Shown: positions 1 to 9,051 of the stretch, piece by piece
Numbering within the stretch: the stretch's first letter is position 1
Layout of the letters: each line of letters begins with the position of its first letter
From: Paenirhizobium cremeum
GTDB taxonomy: Bacteria; Pseudomonadota; Alphaproteobacteria; Rhizobiales; Rhizobiaceae
DNA length: 64,000 nucleotides
Reading direction: 5' to 3'
NCBI RefSeq assembly: GCF_022884085.1
Contig: NZ_JAGGCS010000002.1
Location: 62,001 to 126,000 of the forward strand
Made by a program: the position numbers and the translations under genes
The notes under the pieces: generated by a model
Told to the model about the DNA's origin: nothing
The model's database searches: none
What the model saw: the letters and a program-made list of their open reading frames with translations, nothing else

Positions 1-845
1 TTGGCGGCGGCGAGCACCGCGTCACGAATTTCGGTCTCGACTGCAAGGCCGCAGCCGGCATCCAGCATCACGCCGATCTTCATGCCGCGCACGTCGATCT
101 CGTGGTCCATCCAGTCGAAATCATTGGGCGGCAGGCTGGTGCCGTCGCGCCAGTCGGGGCGCGAAAGCGTCGCCATCGAGAAGGCCGCATCGTCGACGCA
201 TCGCGTCATCGGGCCGGCGCAGCGGCCGACATAATAGGGATCGACGGGAATGCGGCCGTGGCTGGGCTTGAAGCCGAAGAGGCCGGTCCAGCCGGCGGGC
301 AGGCGCACCGATCCGCCGATATCCGTGCCGATATGCAAGGGGCCGTAGCCGGCTGCGCCGGCCGCCGCCGCACCCGCGCTCGATCCGCCGGGGTTCTGCG
401 TCAGGTCCCAGGGGTTGCGCGAGAGCGGGTGAAAGCTCGACAGGCCGGAGGAGAGCATGCCGTAGTCGGGGCAGGTGGTCTTGGCGAAGATCACCGCGCC
501 GTCTTCCTTCATACGCGCGGCAATCGGCGCGTCTTCCTCGGCGGGGAGAAGCTCGACCGCGGCGGTGCCGAGCGGAACGGGCTGCCCCTTGGTGGCGATC
601 AGTTCCTTCAGCGAGACCGGAATGCCGTCGAGAGGGCCGAATGGCTCATCCCGCAGCCAGCGTTCGGTGGAGGCTTTGGCCTGTTCGCGCGCGCCCTGCG
701 GGTCATAGGCGTAAAGCGCCGCCACATGCGGTTCGAAGGCCTCGATGCGGGCTTCGACCGCCAGCCAGTATTCATAGGGCGAAAGGGTTTTCGCGCGGTA
801 ACCGGCGACAAGGTCCTTGATGGTCAAATTGAGCAAATCAGTCAT
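1..845 (-). CDS. Amidase (amidase signature family), 3' end outside window
   Basis: The first 281 residues of an amidase-signature hydrolase are present; the C-terminus lies beyond base 1. Members hydrolyse an amide with a Ser-cisSer-Lys triad. The translation begins MTDLLNLTIKDLVAG, has the catalytic-lysine segment SLKEL around residue 79, the glycine/serine-rich signature GGSSAG in the middle, and GTDIGGSVRLPA carrying the cis-Ser and nucleophilic Ser. The start is the ATG at 843-845. It is the last gene of the minus-strand dipeptide-type ABC operon (41 bases after the ATPase gene), so the substrate may be an imported amide or short peptide. Substrate specificity in this family cannot be read from sequence. 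The family call is secure; the role is inference. Confidence 0.9.
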   Translation of the reverse strand, partial: MTDLLNLTIKDLVAGYRAKTLSPYEYWLAVEARIEAFEPHVAALYAYDPQGAREQAKASTERWLRDEPFGPLDGIPVSLKELIATKGQPVPLGTAAVELLPAEEDAPIAARMKEDGAVIFAKTTCPDYGMLSSGLSSFHPLSRNPWDLTQNPGGSSAGAAAAGAAGYGPLHIGTDIGGSVRLPAGWTGLFGFKPSHGRIPVDPYYVGRCAGPMTRCVDDAAFSMATLSRPDWRDGTSLPPNDFDWMDHEIDVRGMKIGVMLDAGCGLAVETEIRDAVLAAA

Positions 846-886
846 TTCGGCTTATGCCTTCTGCTTCAAAAATTCGTTCTGTGGCG

Positions 887-1888
887 TTAGTTTCCGTTTT
901 CGGCCATGTCTTCCGCGCCCATGTCTTCCGCACGGTGGCAGGCGGCCTGCCGTCCCGGCGCGATCATGCGCAGTTCCGGCCGCTCGGCGGCGCAGCGTGC
1001 TATGGCCAGCGGACAGCGGTTGCGAAAGGCGCAGCCGCCGGCATCGGCACGAGAGGGCGGCGGGGGCGAACGCTCGGAGGCTGCCGGCCGGCCGAAACGC
1101 TCGATGCTCGGCTCGGCATCGGCCAGCACCCTCGTATAGGGGTGAAACGGCCGTTCGAAGACATGATGCGCCGGCCCTGTCTCCACCAGCCGGCCGCGAT
1201 ACATGACGCCGACCCGGTCGGCGATGCAGTCGACCACGGCGAGATTGTGGGTGATGAAGAGGAAGCTCACGCCGCGTTTTTCGCGCAGGTCCATCAGGAG
1301 GTTCAGCACCTGCGCCTGTACCGAGAGATCGAGCGCCGAGACCGCCTCGTCGGCGATGACCAGCTTCGGTTCGGTGACGAGGGCGCGGGCGATTGCGATG
1401 CGCTGACGCTGGCCGCCGGAGAATTCGTGCGGATAACGTCCGGCATGGGCCGCCTGCAGGCCGACGCTTTCCAGCATATCGGCGACCTTCTCGCGGATTT
1501 CCGCGCGGCTGGGCCGTCTCGCCAGGACATGCAGCGGTTCGGCGACGATGCGCTCGACCTTCTGGCGCGGATCGAGCGAGCCGAACGGGTCCTGAAACAC
1601 CATCTGGAAATTCTCGCGCTTGCGCATGAGATCTTTCGGGCGAAGCGAGAACAGGTCGTCGCCATCGAAGAGCACATGGCCCGATGTCGGTCTGTCGAGC
1701 GCCGCCACCAGCCGGGCAAGCGTCGATTTCCCGCAACCGCTCTCGCCGACAATGCCGACGATCTCGCCGCCATCGACGGTGAGAGACACCTCGTCCAGCG
1801 CCCGTATGCTGTGCGACGTGCCGACCAGCGAATGGCTGACATAGTCGCGGGACAGAACGCGGATATCGAGGAGGGGAGACTTGCTCAT
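887..1888 (-). CDS. Dipeptide/oligopeptide ABC transporter ATP-binding protein (DppF/OppF type)
   Basis: A 333-residue cytoplasmic ATPase that powers import through the adjacent permeases. Walker A GESGCGKST is at residues 48-56, the Q-loop near 99, the signature FSGGQRQR near 156-163 and Walker B VIADE at 177-181. The C-terminal extension has the Cys-rich OppF/DppF-type motif (CAFRNRCPLAIARC), which binds an Fe-S cluster in some members. The ATG at 1886-1888 overlaps the stop of the upstream ATPase gene by four bases, indicating coupled translation. A longer reading frame continues upstream in this frame but lies inside the upstream gene and is not the start. Second ATPase of a heterodimeric pair. 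Confidence 0.93.
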   Translation of the reverse strand: MSKSPLLDIRVLSRDYVSHSLVGTSHSIRALDEVSLTVDGGEIVGIVGESGCGKSTLARLVAALDRPTSGHVLFDGDDLFSLRPKDLMRKRENFQMVFQDPFGSLDPRQKVERIVAEPLHVLARRPSRAEIREKVADMLESVGLQAAHAGRYPHEFSGGQRQRIAIARALVTEPKLVIADEAVSALDLSVQAQVLNLLMDLREKRGVSFLFITHNLAVVDCIADRVGVMYRGRLVETGPAHHVFERPFHPYTRVLADAEPSIERFGRPAASERSPPPPSRADAGGCAFRNRCPLAIARCAAERPELRMIAPGRQAACHRAEDMGAEDMAENGN

Positions 1889-2868
1889 CGGTTTCCTTCC
1901 TCCATCGTCCGGATGCAGCGGACGCCGCGGTTGGTATCGAAGTGGGTCCAGCCGGGTTCGGCAGTATGACAGGCGTCGATGCGCTCCGGACAGCGGTCGG
2001 AGAAAACACAGCCGGCGGGCAGCCTGTTGAATCCGGGCACTGTGCCGCGAATGGTCTGGAGGCGGCCGCCATCCGCCACCCGCTTCGGAATGGCCCGGAT
2101 CAGCCCCCGGGTATAGGGATTGCGCGGCTCGGTCAGCACCTCGCGGGTGCCGCCTTCCTCCATCCGGCGGCCGGCATACATGACGATGGTGCGCCGGCAC
2201 ATGCGGGCGATGACGCCGAGGTCGTGGCTGACGAGGATCAGCGCCATGCCGTGTTCGCGGGCGAGGTCGTCGAGAATGTCGAGCACTTCCGCCTGCACGG
2301 TGACATCGAGCGCCGTGGTCGGCTCGTCGGCGATCATCAGCGCGGGTTTGAGCGAAAGCGCGATGGCGATGCCGACCCTCTGCCGCTGCCCGCCGGACAT
2401 TTCGTGCGGATAGGTCTTTGCCCGCCGCGCCGCATCGGGAATGCGCACCTGGTCGAGCAGGTCGACGGCTTGGCTCCGGGCATCGCGCCATGACATGCCC
2501 TGGTGCCAGACAAGGCCCTCGGCGATCTGGTCGCCGATGGTCATGGCCGGATTGAGCGCGGTCATCGGCTCCTGAAAGATCATGCCGATCCGGTTGCCCC
2601 TGATGTGGCAGAGGCGATCTTCCGATGCCGCCAGCAGGTTTTCGCCTTCGAAGGCGATGGTCCCGGTCGCTTCCGCCACACCCGGCAGAAGGCCCATGAT
2701 GGCGAGCGACAGGAGCGACTTGCCCGAGCCGCTTTCGCCGACCACGCCAAGGCTTTCGCCGGCCTCCACGTTGAAGGCGACGTCTGTGACAATGGGGGTG
2801 AGGCTGCCATCGCCCATGCGGATGGAAATGGCGAGATCCCGGACGGAAAGCAGTGGAGCCGTTGTCAT
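1885..2868 (-). CDS. Dipeptide/oligopeptide ABC transporter ATP-binding protein (DppD/OppD type)
   Basis: A 327-residue ATPase, partner of the DppF-like protein encoded just downstream. Walker A GESGSGKS is at residues 44-51, followed by MSGGQRQR (signature) and LMIADEPTTALD (Walker B/D-loop). The C-terminal Cys motif (CVFSDRCPERIDAC) is typical of the OppD/DppD subfamily. The ATG at 2866-2868 overlaps the end of the permease gene by four bases. Expected to act at the inner face of the cytoplasmic membrane and hydrolyse ATP to drive uptake of the ligand delivered by the periplasmic binding protein. Confidence 0.93.
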   Translation of the reverse strand: MTTAPLLSVRDLAISIRMGDGSLTPIVTDVAFNVEAGESLGVVGESGSGKSLLSLAIMGLLPGVAEATGTIAFEGENLLAASEDRLCHIRGNRIGMIFQEPMTALNPAMTIGDQIAEGLVWHQGMSWRDARSQAVDLLDQVRIPDAARRAKTYPHEMSGGQRQRVGIAIALSLKPALMIADEPTTALDVTVQAEVLDILDDLAREHGMALILVSHDLGVIARMCRRTIVMYAGRRMEEGGTREVLTEPRNPYTRGLIRAIPKRVADGGRLQTIRGTVPGFNRLPAGCVFSDRCPERIDACHTAEPGWTHFDTNRGVRCIRTMEEGNR

Positions 2869-3725
2869 GAACGCCCCTTTTCGCGAGGGTCGAGAAGATC
2901 CCGCAATCCGTCGCCCAGCATGTTGAAGCCGAAGACGGAGAGCGCGATCGCCAGACCCGGCATGATGGCCAGCCAGGGGGCGGTGGCGAGATAGGTCTGG
3001 GCGTCCGCCAGCATGCGGCCCCAGGTCGGGGCCGGCGGCGGCATGCCGAGGCCGAGGAAGCTCAGGCCCGCTTCGGTCAGGATCGCAAGGCCGAGCTGGA
3101 TCGTGACCTGCACGATGATCTGGTTGGCGATATTGGGCAGAACATGCTCCACGGTGATGAGAAAGCCGCCCTTGCCGGCCCCGCGGGCGGCGAGCACATA
3201 GTCGCGCGACCAGATCTGCAGGGCGGCACCCGCAGTCACGCGGGCGAAGACCGGAACCATGAAGACGGCAATCGCGATGATGGCGGTAAACCGCCCGGTG
3301 CCGATCAGAGCGCCGAGCATCATGGCGGAGAGGATCGGCGGCACGGCGAAGATCACGTCGCTGACGCGCATCACGAAGGCTTCCGTCAAACCGCGCCGGG
3401 CGGCGGCGAAAACGCCGAGGAGGGTGCCGAGCGAAGCGCCGATGGCGACGGCTGCGGCCGAGGTCGACAGCGAGTTCCATGCGCCAACCATCAGCATGGA
3501 GGCGATGTCGCGGCCAAACTGGTCGGTGCCGAGGAGGCCGTGAATGAGCGGGGCTTTCAGCTTGTGGACGATCTGCATCTTCGCCGGCGGCAGGGGCGTC
3601 CAGACCAGCGAGACGAGGGCGATGGCCACGAGAGACACGATGATCGTCGCGCCGATCGCAAGGTTCGGACGGCGAAAGGCGAGCCAGGGGCGGGTACGCC
3701 CGGTTGCAGGCGTGGCGGCGTTCAT
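2865..3725 (-). CDS. Dipeptide-type ABC transporter permease (DppC type)
   Basis: A 286-residue inner-membrane permease of the BPD_transp_1 superfamily. There is an N-terminal transmembrane helix (about residues 22-42), then several hydrophobic segments and the ATPase-coupling EAA-type loop (ARGAGKGGFLITVEHVLPN). The extra N-terminal helix and short periplasmic domain (KLKAPLIHGLLGTDQFGRD) are hallmarks of the OppC/DppC subunit. The start overlaps the DppB stop by four bases, and the whole cluster is a compact operon on the minus strand. Confidence 0.93.
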   Translation of the reverse strand: MNAATPATGRTRPWLAFRRPNLAIGATIIVSLVAIALVSLVWTPLPPAKMQIVHKLKAPLIHGLLGTDQFGRDIASMLMVGAWNSLSTSAAAVAIGASLGTLLGVFAAARRGLTEAFVMRVSDVIFAVPPILSAMMLGALIGTGRFTAIIAIAVFMVPVFARVTAGAALQIWSRDYVLAARGAGKGGFLITVEHVLPNIANQIIVQVTIQLGLAILTEAGLSFLGLGMPPPAPTWGRMLADAQTYLATAPWLAIMPGLAIALSVFGFNMLGDGLRDLLDPREKGRS

Positions 3726-4672
3726 CGGCTGCGCCCCCTCAGTCTAGGGTCGAGCAGCAGGTAGGAAAGATCGACGAGGAAATTCATTGTGATGACCAGT
3801 GCCGCGAAGAACAGGACCACATCCTGCAGGACGATGATGTCCCGCTGGGAGAGCGCCTGAAGCGCCAGCCGTCCGAGCCCCGGCAGGTTGAAGACATTTT
3901 CGATCAGCACGGCGCCGGCGATCAGGAAGGTGAATTGCAGGCCGAGAATGGTCGCGACCGGCACCAGCGCGTTGCGCACGGCATGGCGCCAGAGTGCGGC
4001 GCGGCGGGAGAGGCCCTTGGCGCGCGCCGTGCGGACGAAATCCTCGTTCAGCACTTCCAGAACCGAAGAGCGGGTGACGCGGGTCAGCACGCCCGCCTGT
4101 TGCAGCGCCAGCGCCACGGCCGGCAGGAGAAGCGCTTCGAGACCGGCGATGATGCCCGCCTGCCAGCCGGGAAAACCGCCGGCCGGGAGCCAGCCGAGGC
4201 TCATCGAGAAGGCGAGGATCAGCAGCAGCGCCACCCAGAAACCCGGAACGGCGATGAAAAGCTGGGAAACGAAGCCGCCGGCGTAATCGACCGCCGAATT
4301 GCGTCGGCTGGCGGAAACCACGCCGAGCGGAATGGCGATCGCCATCGAAATCAGGATCGCCATCAGCGCCAGCGGCAGCGTCACGGCGAGCCTTTCTGCG
4401 ATCAGGCCGGCAACCGGAACGCCATAGGTGTAGGATTTTCCCAGATCGCCTGTCGCCACGCCGGCCAGCCATTGCAGGTAGCGGATGACGAGCGGCTGGT
4501 CGAGGCCGAGTTCATGGCGCAGCGCTGCCAATGTGTCGGGACTTGCCGACATGCCCAGCATGATCGAGGCGGGATCGCCCGGCAGGATATCCATGACGAT
4601 GAAGATCAGGGCCGAAACGGCAAGAAGCGTCAGGACGAGGCCGGCGATGCGGCGGGCGAGAAGCGTCAGCAT
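3722..4672 (-). CDS. Dipeptide-type ABC transporter permease (DppB type)
   Basis: A 316-residue inner-membrane permease of the OppB/DppB subfamily. It opens with a transmembrane helix followed by the typical periplasmic loop (DILPGDPASIMLGMSASPD, then LRHELGLDQPL) and carries the coupling loop ARAKGLSRRAALWRH before the last helices. It heterodimerises with DppC. It is separated from the upstream binding-protein gene by about 300 bases that hold a repeat element, so the membrane and ATPase genes could be expressed at a different level from the binding protein. Confidence 0.93.
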   Translation of the reverse strand: MLTLLARRIAGLVLTLLAVSALIFIVMDILPGDPASIMLGMSASPDTLAALRHELGLDQPLVIRYLQWLAGVATGDLGKSYTYGVPVAGLIAERLAVTLPLALMAILISMAIAIPLGVVSASRRNSAVDYAGGFVSQLFIAVPGFWVALLLILAFSMSLGWLPAGGFPGWQAGIIAGLEALLLPAVALALQQAGVLTRVTRSSVLEVLNEDFVRTARAKGLSRRAALWRHAVRNALVPVATILGLQFTFLIAGAVLIENVFNLPGLGRLALQALSQRDIIVLQDVVLFFAALVITMNFLVDLSYLLLDPRLRGRSR

Positions 4673-4735
4673 GGGGGTAAGCTCCCGTTATGCTGACGTT
4701 GCCTTTCCGTGTTTTGTTTTTGCTGTCCAGTCAAT

Positions 4736-4931
4736 CCACCCCTCTCAAGGGGGGAGATCGGTGACGGTTGCCCTGTGTATGCTTCGGTCGACATCGAGGA
4801 TCGGTTCTTCTTCGTCATCTGTCGGGGGGATAGCCTTTCAGCGCGGCTCGACACCGATCGGCATGGCTGGTGATATCCACCTGCGATCTCCCCCCTTGAG
4901 GGGGAGATGCCCGGCAGGGCAGAGGGGGGTG
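4736..4931. repeat. Palindrome-ended intergenic repeat, RIME-like
   Basis: This unit of about 196 bases fills most of the 302-base gene-free gap between the DppB-like and binding-protein genes. Its two ends are inverted copies: CCCCTCTCAAGGGGGGAGAT near 4740-4758 against CATCTCCCCCTCAAGGGG (read on the minus strand) near 4891-4908, and the right end continues into a second palindrome (GCCCTGCCGGGC). The G-run/C-run ends and CTGCCGG core resemble the Rhizobium-specific intergenic mosaic elements I know from rhizobia. Family membership rests on memory of the consensus. It could fold into a strong hairpin and dampen readthrough. Confidence 0.65.
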
Positions 4932-4974
4932 CAATGCTCATGGCTCGTCTCTCAGCGAGGCGTGCGGGCGACAC

Positions 4975-6507
4975 TCACTCTTCCCAATAAACCTCGGTCA
5001 GCACGTTGGACGGGATCGGCTCGTTTTCCCAGAGGCCCTTGAGTTTCCTGTCCCAGATGCCGAGCTTCGGCATGACGAAAAGGAAGAGCGCCGGAACGTC
5101 CTCGGCGAGGATCTTCTGGGCTTCGCCGTAGAGCTTGTCCTGTTCGGCGGTGTCGGAAGTTGCCTCGATCTTCTTCAGGAGGTCGTTGAAGGCCGGGTTC
5201 TTATAGTTGAAGTAGTAGGGATCGCGGGCATAGATATCGATGTCCATCGGCTCGGCATGGGCGACGATGGTCATCTCGTAGTCGCGACCCTTCAGGACGT
5301 CCTGCACCCATTTGGCCGGAAACTCGGTCGGCTCGATGTTCATCGTCACGCCGATTTCGGCGAACATCGCCTGCATCACCTGGGCGCTGCTCGGGGCGTA
5401 GGCCATCTGCGGCGTCTTGATGGTGAAGCTGAAGCCGTTCGGATAGCCGGCCTCGGCCAGCAGAGCCTTGGCCTTTTCCGGATCGTAAGGGTAGACCCCG
5501 GTGAGATCGATATACCCGCGGTCGTTCGGCGTGTAGTGGCTGCCGATCGGCGTGCCGTAGCCGGACCGCGCGCCCTCGACGATGACGGAGCGGTCAAGCG
5601 CCATCATCAGCGCCTGACGGACGCGCTTGTCGTCGAACGGCTTGCGGGCGTTGTTCATGCCGGCCACGACCTTGAGCTCGGTATTGCCGATCACGGTCGC
5701 AAGCCTGGGATCGTCCTTGAAGGTTTCCACGAGTTCCGGAGCGCTGAATTCCGCGAAAGCGTCGACATCGCCGGATTTCAGCGCGGCGGCCTGTGCCTGC
5801 GGGTCGGAGATGAAGCGGAAGGTGACCTTTTCCAGTTTCACCTGCCGGTCCTTGTTCCAGTAGTCCGGATTGGCCTCGAGTTCGACCTTGTCGCCCTTTG
5901 CCCAGCTGACGAACTTGAACGGGCCGGTGCCGATCGGCGTGGTCTTGTCGTCGGCCGCGCTCTTCGTGCCGACGATGGAGGACGACGGCCAGCCGAGCCA
6001 ATAGAGCAGGCTTCCGGCCGGCTCCTTCAGCTTCAGCACCAGCGTTGCCGCATCGGGTGTCTCGATGGTGTCGATGGCGGCGAAGAAGCGCTTCTGCGGA
6101 TTGACGCTGTCGGCGCCGCGGGCGCGGTCGAGCGAAGTCTTGGCGACGGAGGAATCGAAGGCTTCCCCGTCATGGAACTTCACGCCTTCGGCAAGATGAA
6201 AGGTGTAGGTCAGCCCGTCTGCGGAAATGTCCCAGCTCGTGGCAAGCTGCGGCTGGATATTGCCGTCGCGGTCTATAGTGACGAGGCCTTCGAAAATGTT
6301 CTGCCACGTCACCTGGCCGATGGCGACGGGTGCTGCAACCGTCGGGTCGAGGCCGGTCGGCTCGACCGCCATGCCGAGCGTCAGATCCTTCTGCGCGGCG
6401 AAAGCGGAGCCGGAAAACACGATGGCCGCCGTGGCGGCAAGGCCGAGGGCGAAGCTTCGGAAGGTTTTCCGTCCGGCGAGACCTGCGGCAAGCAAAGCAT
6501 TGGTCAT
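4975..6507 (-). CDS. Peptide-type ABC transporter substrate-binding protein (SBP family 5)
   Basis: A 510-residue periplasmic solute-binding protein of the DppA/OppA class. It has a Sec signal peptide of about 43 residues (hydrophobic ALGLAATAAIVFSGSAFA, then AAQKDLTLG). The family-5 fold is indicated by LTLGMAVEPTGLDP, the LTYTFHLAEGVKFHDGEAF segment and DRSVIVEGARSGYGTPI. The ATG at 6505-6507 is chosen over an upstream in-frame ATG because an AGGGGAA ribosome-binding site lies seven bases before it and the signal peptide begins there. It delivers ligand to the DppBCDF-like transporter; the ligand is not readable from sequence. Confidence 0.93.
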   Translation of the reverse strand: MTNALLAAGLAGRKTFRSFALGLAATAAIVFSGSAFAAQKDLTLGMAVEPTGLDPTVAAPVAIGQVTWQNIFEGLVTIDRDGNIQPQLATSWDISADGLTYTFHLAEGVKFHDGEAFDSSVAKTSLDRARGADSVNPQKRFFAAIDTIETPDAATLVLKLKEPAGSLLYWLGWPSSSIVGTKSAADDKTTPIGTGPFKFVSWAKGDKVELEANPDYWNKDRQVKLEKVTFRFISDPQAQAAALKSGDVDAFAEFSAPELVETFKDDPRLATVIGNTELKVVAGMNNARKPFDDKRVRQALMMALDRSVIVEGARSGYGTPIGSHYTPNDRGYIDLTGVYPYDPEKAKALLAEAGYPNGFSFTIKTPQMAYAPSSAQVMQAMFAEIGVTMNIEPTEFPAKWVQDVLKGRDYEMTIVAHAEPMDIDIYARDPYYFNYKNPAFNDLLKKIEATSDTAEQDKLYGEAQKILAEDVPALFLFVMPKLGIWDRKLKGLWENEPIPSNVLTEVYWEE

Positions 6508-6635
6508 GAAATTCCCCTGTTCCTGGCGCTCGTTCTGTTTCGGCAGTTTAGCCGATGGCGCGGTGCAAAAAATACTGGCATCTCGTTGGCGCGCACACAA
6601 TGCGGTTTTTTGTGTTCTCCGTGTATCGAAAATCG

Positions 6636-7556
6636 CTACACTCTTTTGCCCGTCGCGCGGGGCATGGCCTCACGCATGAAGCGGTCTATGGCATCGAGCA
6701 GTTTTGTCGCAGCAAAGGACAACTGGCGGTCCGAGGCGACGCAAAGCTCGATCGGGGTGCGGATGCCCCTGTTTCCGGCAATCGGGATCGCCACCAGTTG
6801 CCCCGCACGGCATTCGCGCAGCACGGTCAATGCCGGCAGCAGGGTTACGGCGGCGCCCCGCAGCACCAGTTCCTTCTGCATTTCCAGCGAACTGGTCACG
6901 AAGACCGGATCGAGCGTGACACCGGCCGATTTGAACAGCGCATCGAAGGCGAGCCGCGCGCCGAAAGAGCGGTCCGGCACCGCGAGCGGATAGGCGGCCA
7001 GTTGCGGAACCGTCAGCTCGGCATGGCTTGCCGCCGGATGGTCGGCGGCGGCGATGACGTCGTAGACGATCTCGGCGCGCAGGCGCACCTTGGTTCCCGG
7101 TTCGGGTTCGGAAAACAGCGTGACGGCGATGTCGGCCTCGGCATTGGCCACGGCCTCGATCGCCGCGCGGGCGGAGGCGATGGTCACGGAAAAGCGGATC
7201 TTGGGGAATTTCAGGCTGAAATCGGCAAGCGCCGGTGCGAGCAGATTGGCGACCGTGGCGCCGCTTGCGAAGATGTTGACGTGGCCGCGCTTCAGCCCTT
7301 CGAGATCGTCGATCAGTTGCCGGACGTGGTCGAGTTCCCTGAGCGTCTTGCCGGCGCGGGCGGCCAGCAGTTCGCCGGCGGATGTCAGCCGCACCCCGCG
7401 GCTCGAGCGCTCGACGAGCGGCGTTCCGAAATAATGTTCGAGCTGGTCGATCTGGCGGGCGAGCGCCGTCGGCTGGATGTTGAGCTTGTCCGCCGCGGCC
7501 CGGATCGAGCGGGCGCGCACCAGTTCGTCGAAATAGATCAGAGCCCTAATCTGCAT
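6636..7556 (-). CDS. LysR-family transcriptional regulator
   Basis: A 306-residue LysR regulator with an N-terminal winged helix (IRAAADKLNIQPTALARQIDQLE, recognition helix around residues 30-45) and a C-terminal periplasmic-binding-like effector domain. The chosen start is the ATG at 7554-7556 (MQIRALIYFDELV), which gives the usual family length; the reading frame extends 40 residues further upstream without similarity to the family. It lies immediately upstream of the binding-protein gene on the same strand and probably regulates the dipeptide-type operon, but the effector is unknown. Confidence 0.88.
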   Translation of the reverse strand: MQIRALIYFDELVRARSIRAAADKLNIQPTALARQIDQLEHYFGTPLVERSSRGVRLTSAGELLAARAGKTLRELDHVRQLIDDLEGLKRGHVNIFASGATVANLLAPALADFSLKFPKIRFSVTIASARAAIEAVANAEADIAVTLFSEPEPGTKVRLRAEIVYDVIAAADHPAASHAELTVPQLAAYPLAVPDRSFGARLAFDALFKSAGVTLDPVFVTSSLEMQKELVLRGAAVTLLPALTVLRECRAGQLVAIPIAGNRGIRTPIELCVASDRQLSFAATKLLDAIDRFMREAMPRATGKRV

Positions 7557-7713
7557 GTCAGGATTTGCCGTCCCCGTTTTCACCGGCGGGTTCGTTCCCG
7601 CCGCCGATGAAATTCGTAGGGACTTGCTCGTCCTGAGACAAGTCCGGCCCAGAAGGCGCCCAGGAGAGGGGGCCACGTCGGCCGGGATGTTCGAGCCTCA
7701 GGCGAGCGTTTTC

Positions 7714-7995
7714 CTATTCCGGATCGTTTGCGCTGTCCGGCGTAGAGCCTTTATCCAGCAGACCTGCCTTGCGGGCGGCCTCGACAAAGGCCTTGCGTGC
7801 GATGTCGGAAGCCCTGTCCGTTTCCAGGGCCATGCCGCACCAGCGCTTGGCGCGTTGATAGGCGGCGCCGTGCCGGACCGGCCATTCCTCCTCCAGGAAG
7901 TAGAGGGCGTCATAGGCTTCCTTGAAGCTTCTCGTCAGTCCGCATTGCAGTTTCAGTTCGACGGGTTCGTTCCAGGTGGGTGTGGTGTGGATCAT
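7714..7995 (-). CDS. DUF982 domain-containing small protein
   Basis: A 93-residue protein of unknown function. It has the DUF982 pattern: an N-terminal W...PVELKL segment, SFKEAYDALYFL, EEWPVRHGAAYQRAKRWC, then ARKAFVEAARKAGLL. This domain is essentially confined to rhizobia and relatives, where it occurs in many copies. The start is the ATG at 7993-7995 because GGAGG lies five to ten bases upstream; the in-frame ATG 12 bases earlier would place that Shine-Dalgarno inside the gene. No neighbour suggests a role. Confidence 0.85.
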   Translation of the reverse strand: MIHTTPTWNEPVELKLQCGLTRSFKEAYDALYFLEEEWPVRHGAAYQRAKRWCGMALETDRASDIARKAFVEAARKAGLLDKGSTPDSANDPE

Positions 7996-8080
7996 TACAT
8001 CCTCCATTGCGACCGCCCTAACTCCCTGATGTCATCGAGGTTCCATCGGAACGACAAAATTTTCCGGAGTGCCCAAGGCG

Positions 8081-8944
8081 TCAGATTGAGCCTGCGGGAT
8101 CGACCGTCGCTGTCGCTGCGTCCCGGCGGCGAAGCCAGTCGGCGGTTCTTTCGCAGGCCGATGCGGCGGCGGCGGTGATCGGCATGCCGTTCAGCAGCTC
8201 ATGGAGCAGCGCGCCGCTGAAACTGTCGCCTGCTCCGATGGTGTCGGCGGTCACCACCCTTTCATGCACGACGACGCGGGTTTCGTTCCGGCCGTCATAG
8301 ACGGAGATTTCATTCGGCCCGTCGGTCAGCATCAGGTCCTTCAGGCGATTGCCCGCTATCGTGCGCGCCGCCTGCCAGATTTCATCGAGGCCTTGGCCCG
8401 GAAAATCGGCCCTGGAGCCGACGATCACATCGGCGGGGCGGGGCGTCGGGTTCCTCAATGGAAACTGCGAGACGACAAGCGCCGCCTTGTCGAGCGAAGC
8501 GACGATTGCGTCCGAAAGCTGCATGCCGTTGACGTAGAAGGCCCCCGCCTGAAGCGGGCGCTCAAGCTTGAAGTGGCGGGCGATGCGTTTGGTGCTGCCG
8601 AGAATGGTGCGTTCGCCGGTCGGGTCGAGGAAGATTTCGGCAAATTCCGTCTCACCCTCGCCGAGGGTCACATGGTCTGTGCCAAACCCTTCCCGCCTGA
8701 GTTCTTCCAGGGCGCCCCGGCCGTGCTCGTCATCGGCAAGCGTCGTGACAAGCTCGACGTTCCGGCCGAGCGCGCGCAGCATGCCGCCGGTATAATAGCC
8801 ACCCCCGCCGAGGCGCACGGTGCGGTCGATCCAGGCGATGCGGCCGCCGGGGCGCAGCGGTTCCTTCAGCCGCCAGACGCGGTCATGGTTGACGTGGCCG
8901 ATGACGACGACCGGGTCGTTGCCGGCTGGTGTTTCGCGCTGCAT
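8081..8944 (-). CDS. PfkB-family carbohydrate kinase
   Basis: A 287-residue kinase of the ribokinase/PfkB fold that phosphorylates a sugar or nucleoside-like alcohol using ATP. It shows an N-terminal substrate-binding segment with a Gly-rich patch (LGGGGYYTGGMLRALG) and the C-terminal PfkB signature with anion hole and catalytic Asp (DTIGAGDSFSGALLHEL near residues 232-248). The substrate cannot be assigned: no transporter or sugar gene is adjacent, only DUF982 downstream and a flavoprotein upstream on the same strand. Confidence 0.9.
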   Translation of the reverse strand: MQRETPAGNDPVVVIGHVNHDRVWRLKEPLRPGGRIAWIDRTVRLGGGGYYTGGMLRALGRNVELVTTLADDEHGRGALEELRREGFGTDHVTLGEGETEFAEIFLDPTGERTILGSTKRIARHFKLERPLQAGAFYVNGMQLSDAIVASLDKAALVVSQFPLRNPTPRPADVIVGSRADFPGQGLDEIWQAARTIAGNRLKDLMLTDGPNEISVYDGRNETRVVVHERVVTADTIGAGDSFSGALLHELLNGMPITAAAASACERTADWLRRRDAATATVDPAGSI

Positions 8945-9051
8945 GTGGACGTGTTTCCCTGCCCTATACGATCATTGTTGCGATTGCTTTTCGCTCCCCC
9001 GGTCAGGATGGCGGGAAGCCGCCGTCTGTTCAAGAGCGGCGATTGCCGGCG

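Noticed and set aside
854..1969. Long plus-strand open frame of 371 codons opposite the DppF-like gene
   Set aside because: It is the antisense of a clear ATPase gene in GC-rich DNA; its translation shows no family features.
887..2491. A continuous 534-codon minus-strand frame covering both ATPase genes
   Set aside because: The DppF-like gene starts at 1888 with the four-base overlap expected; the upstream part is an out-of-frame reading of the DppD-like gene.
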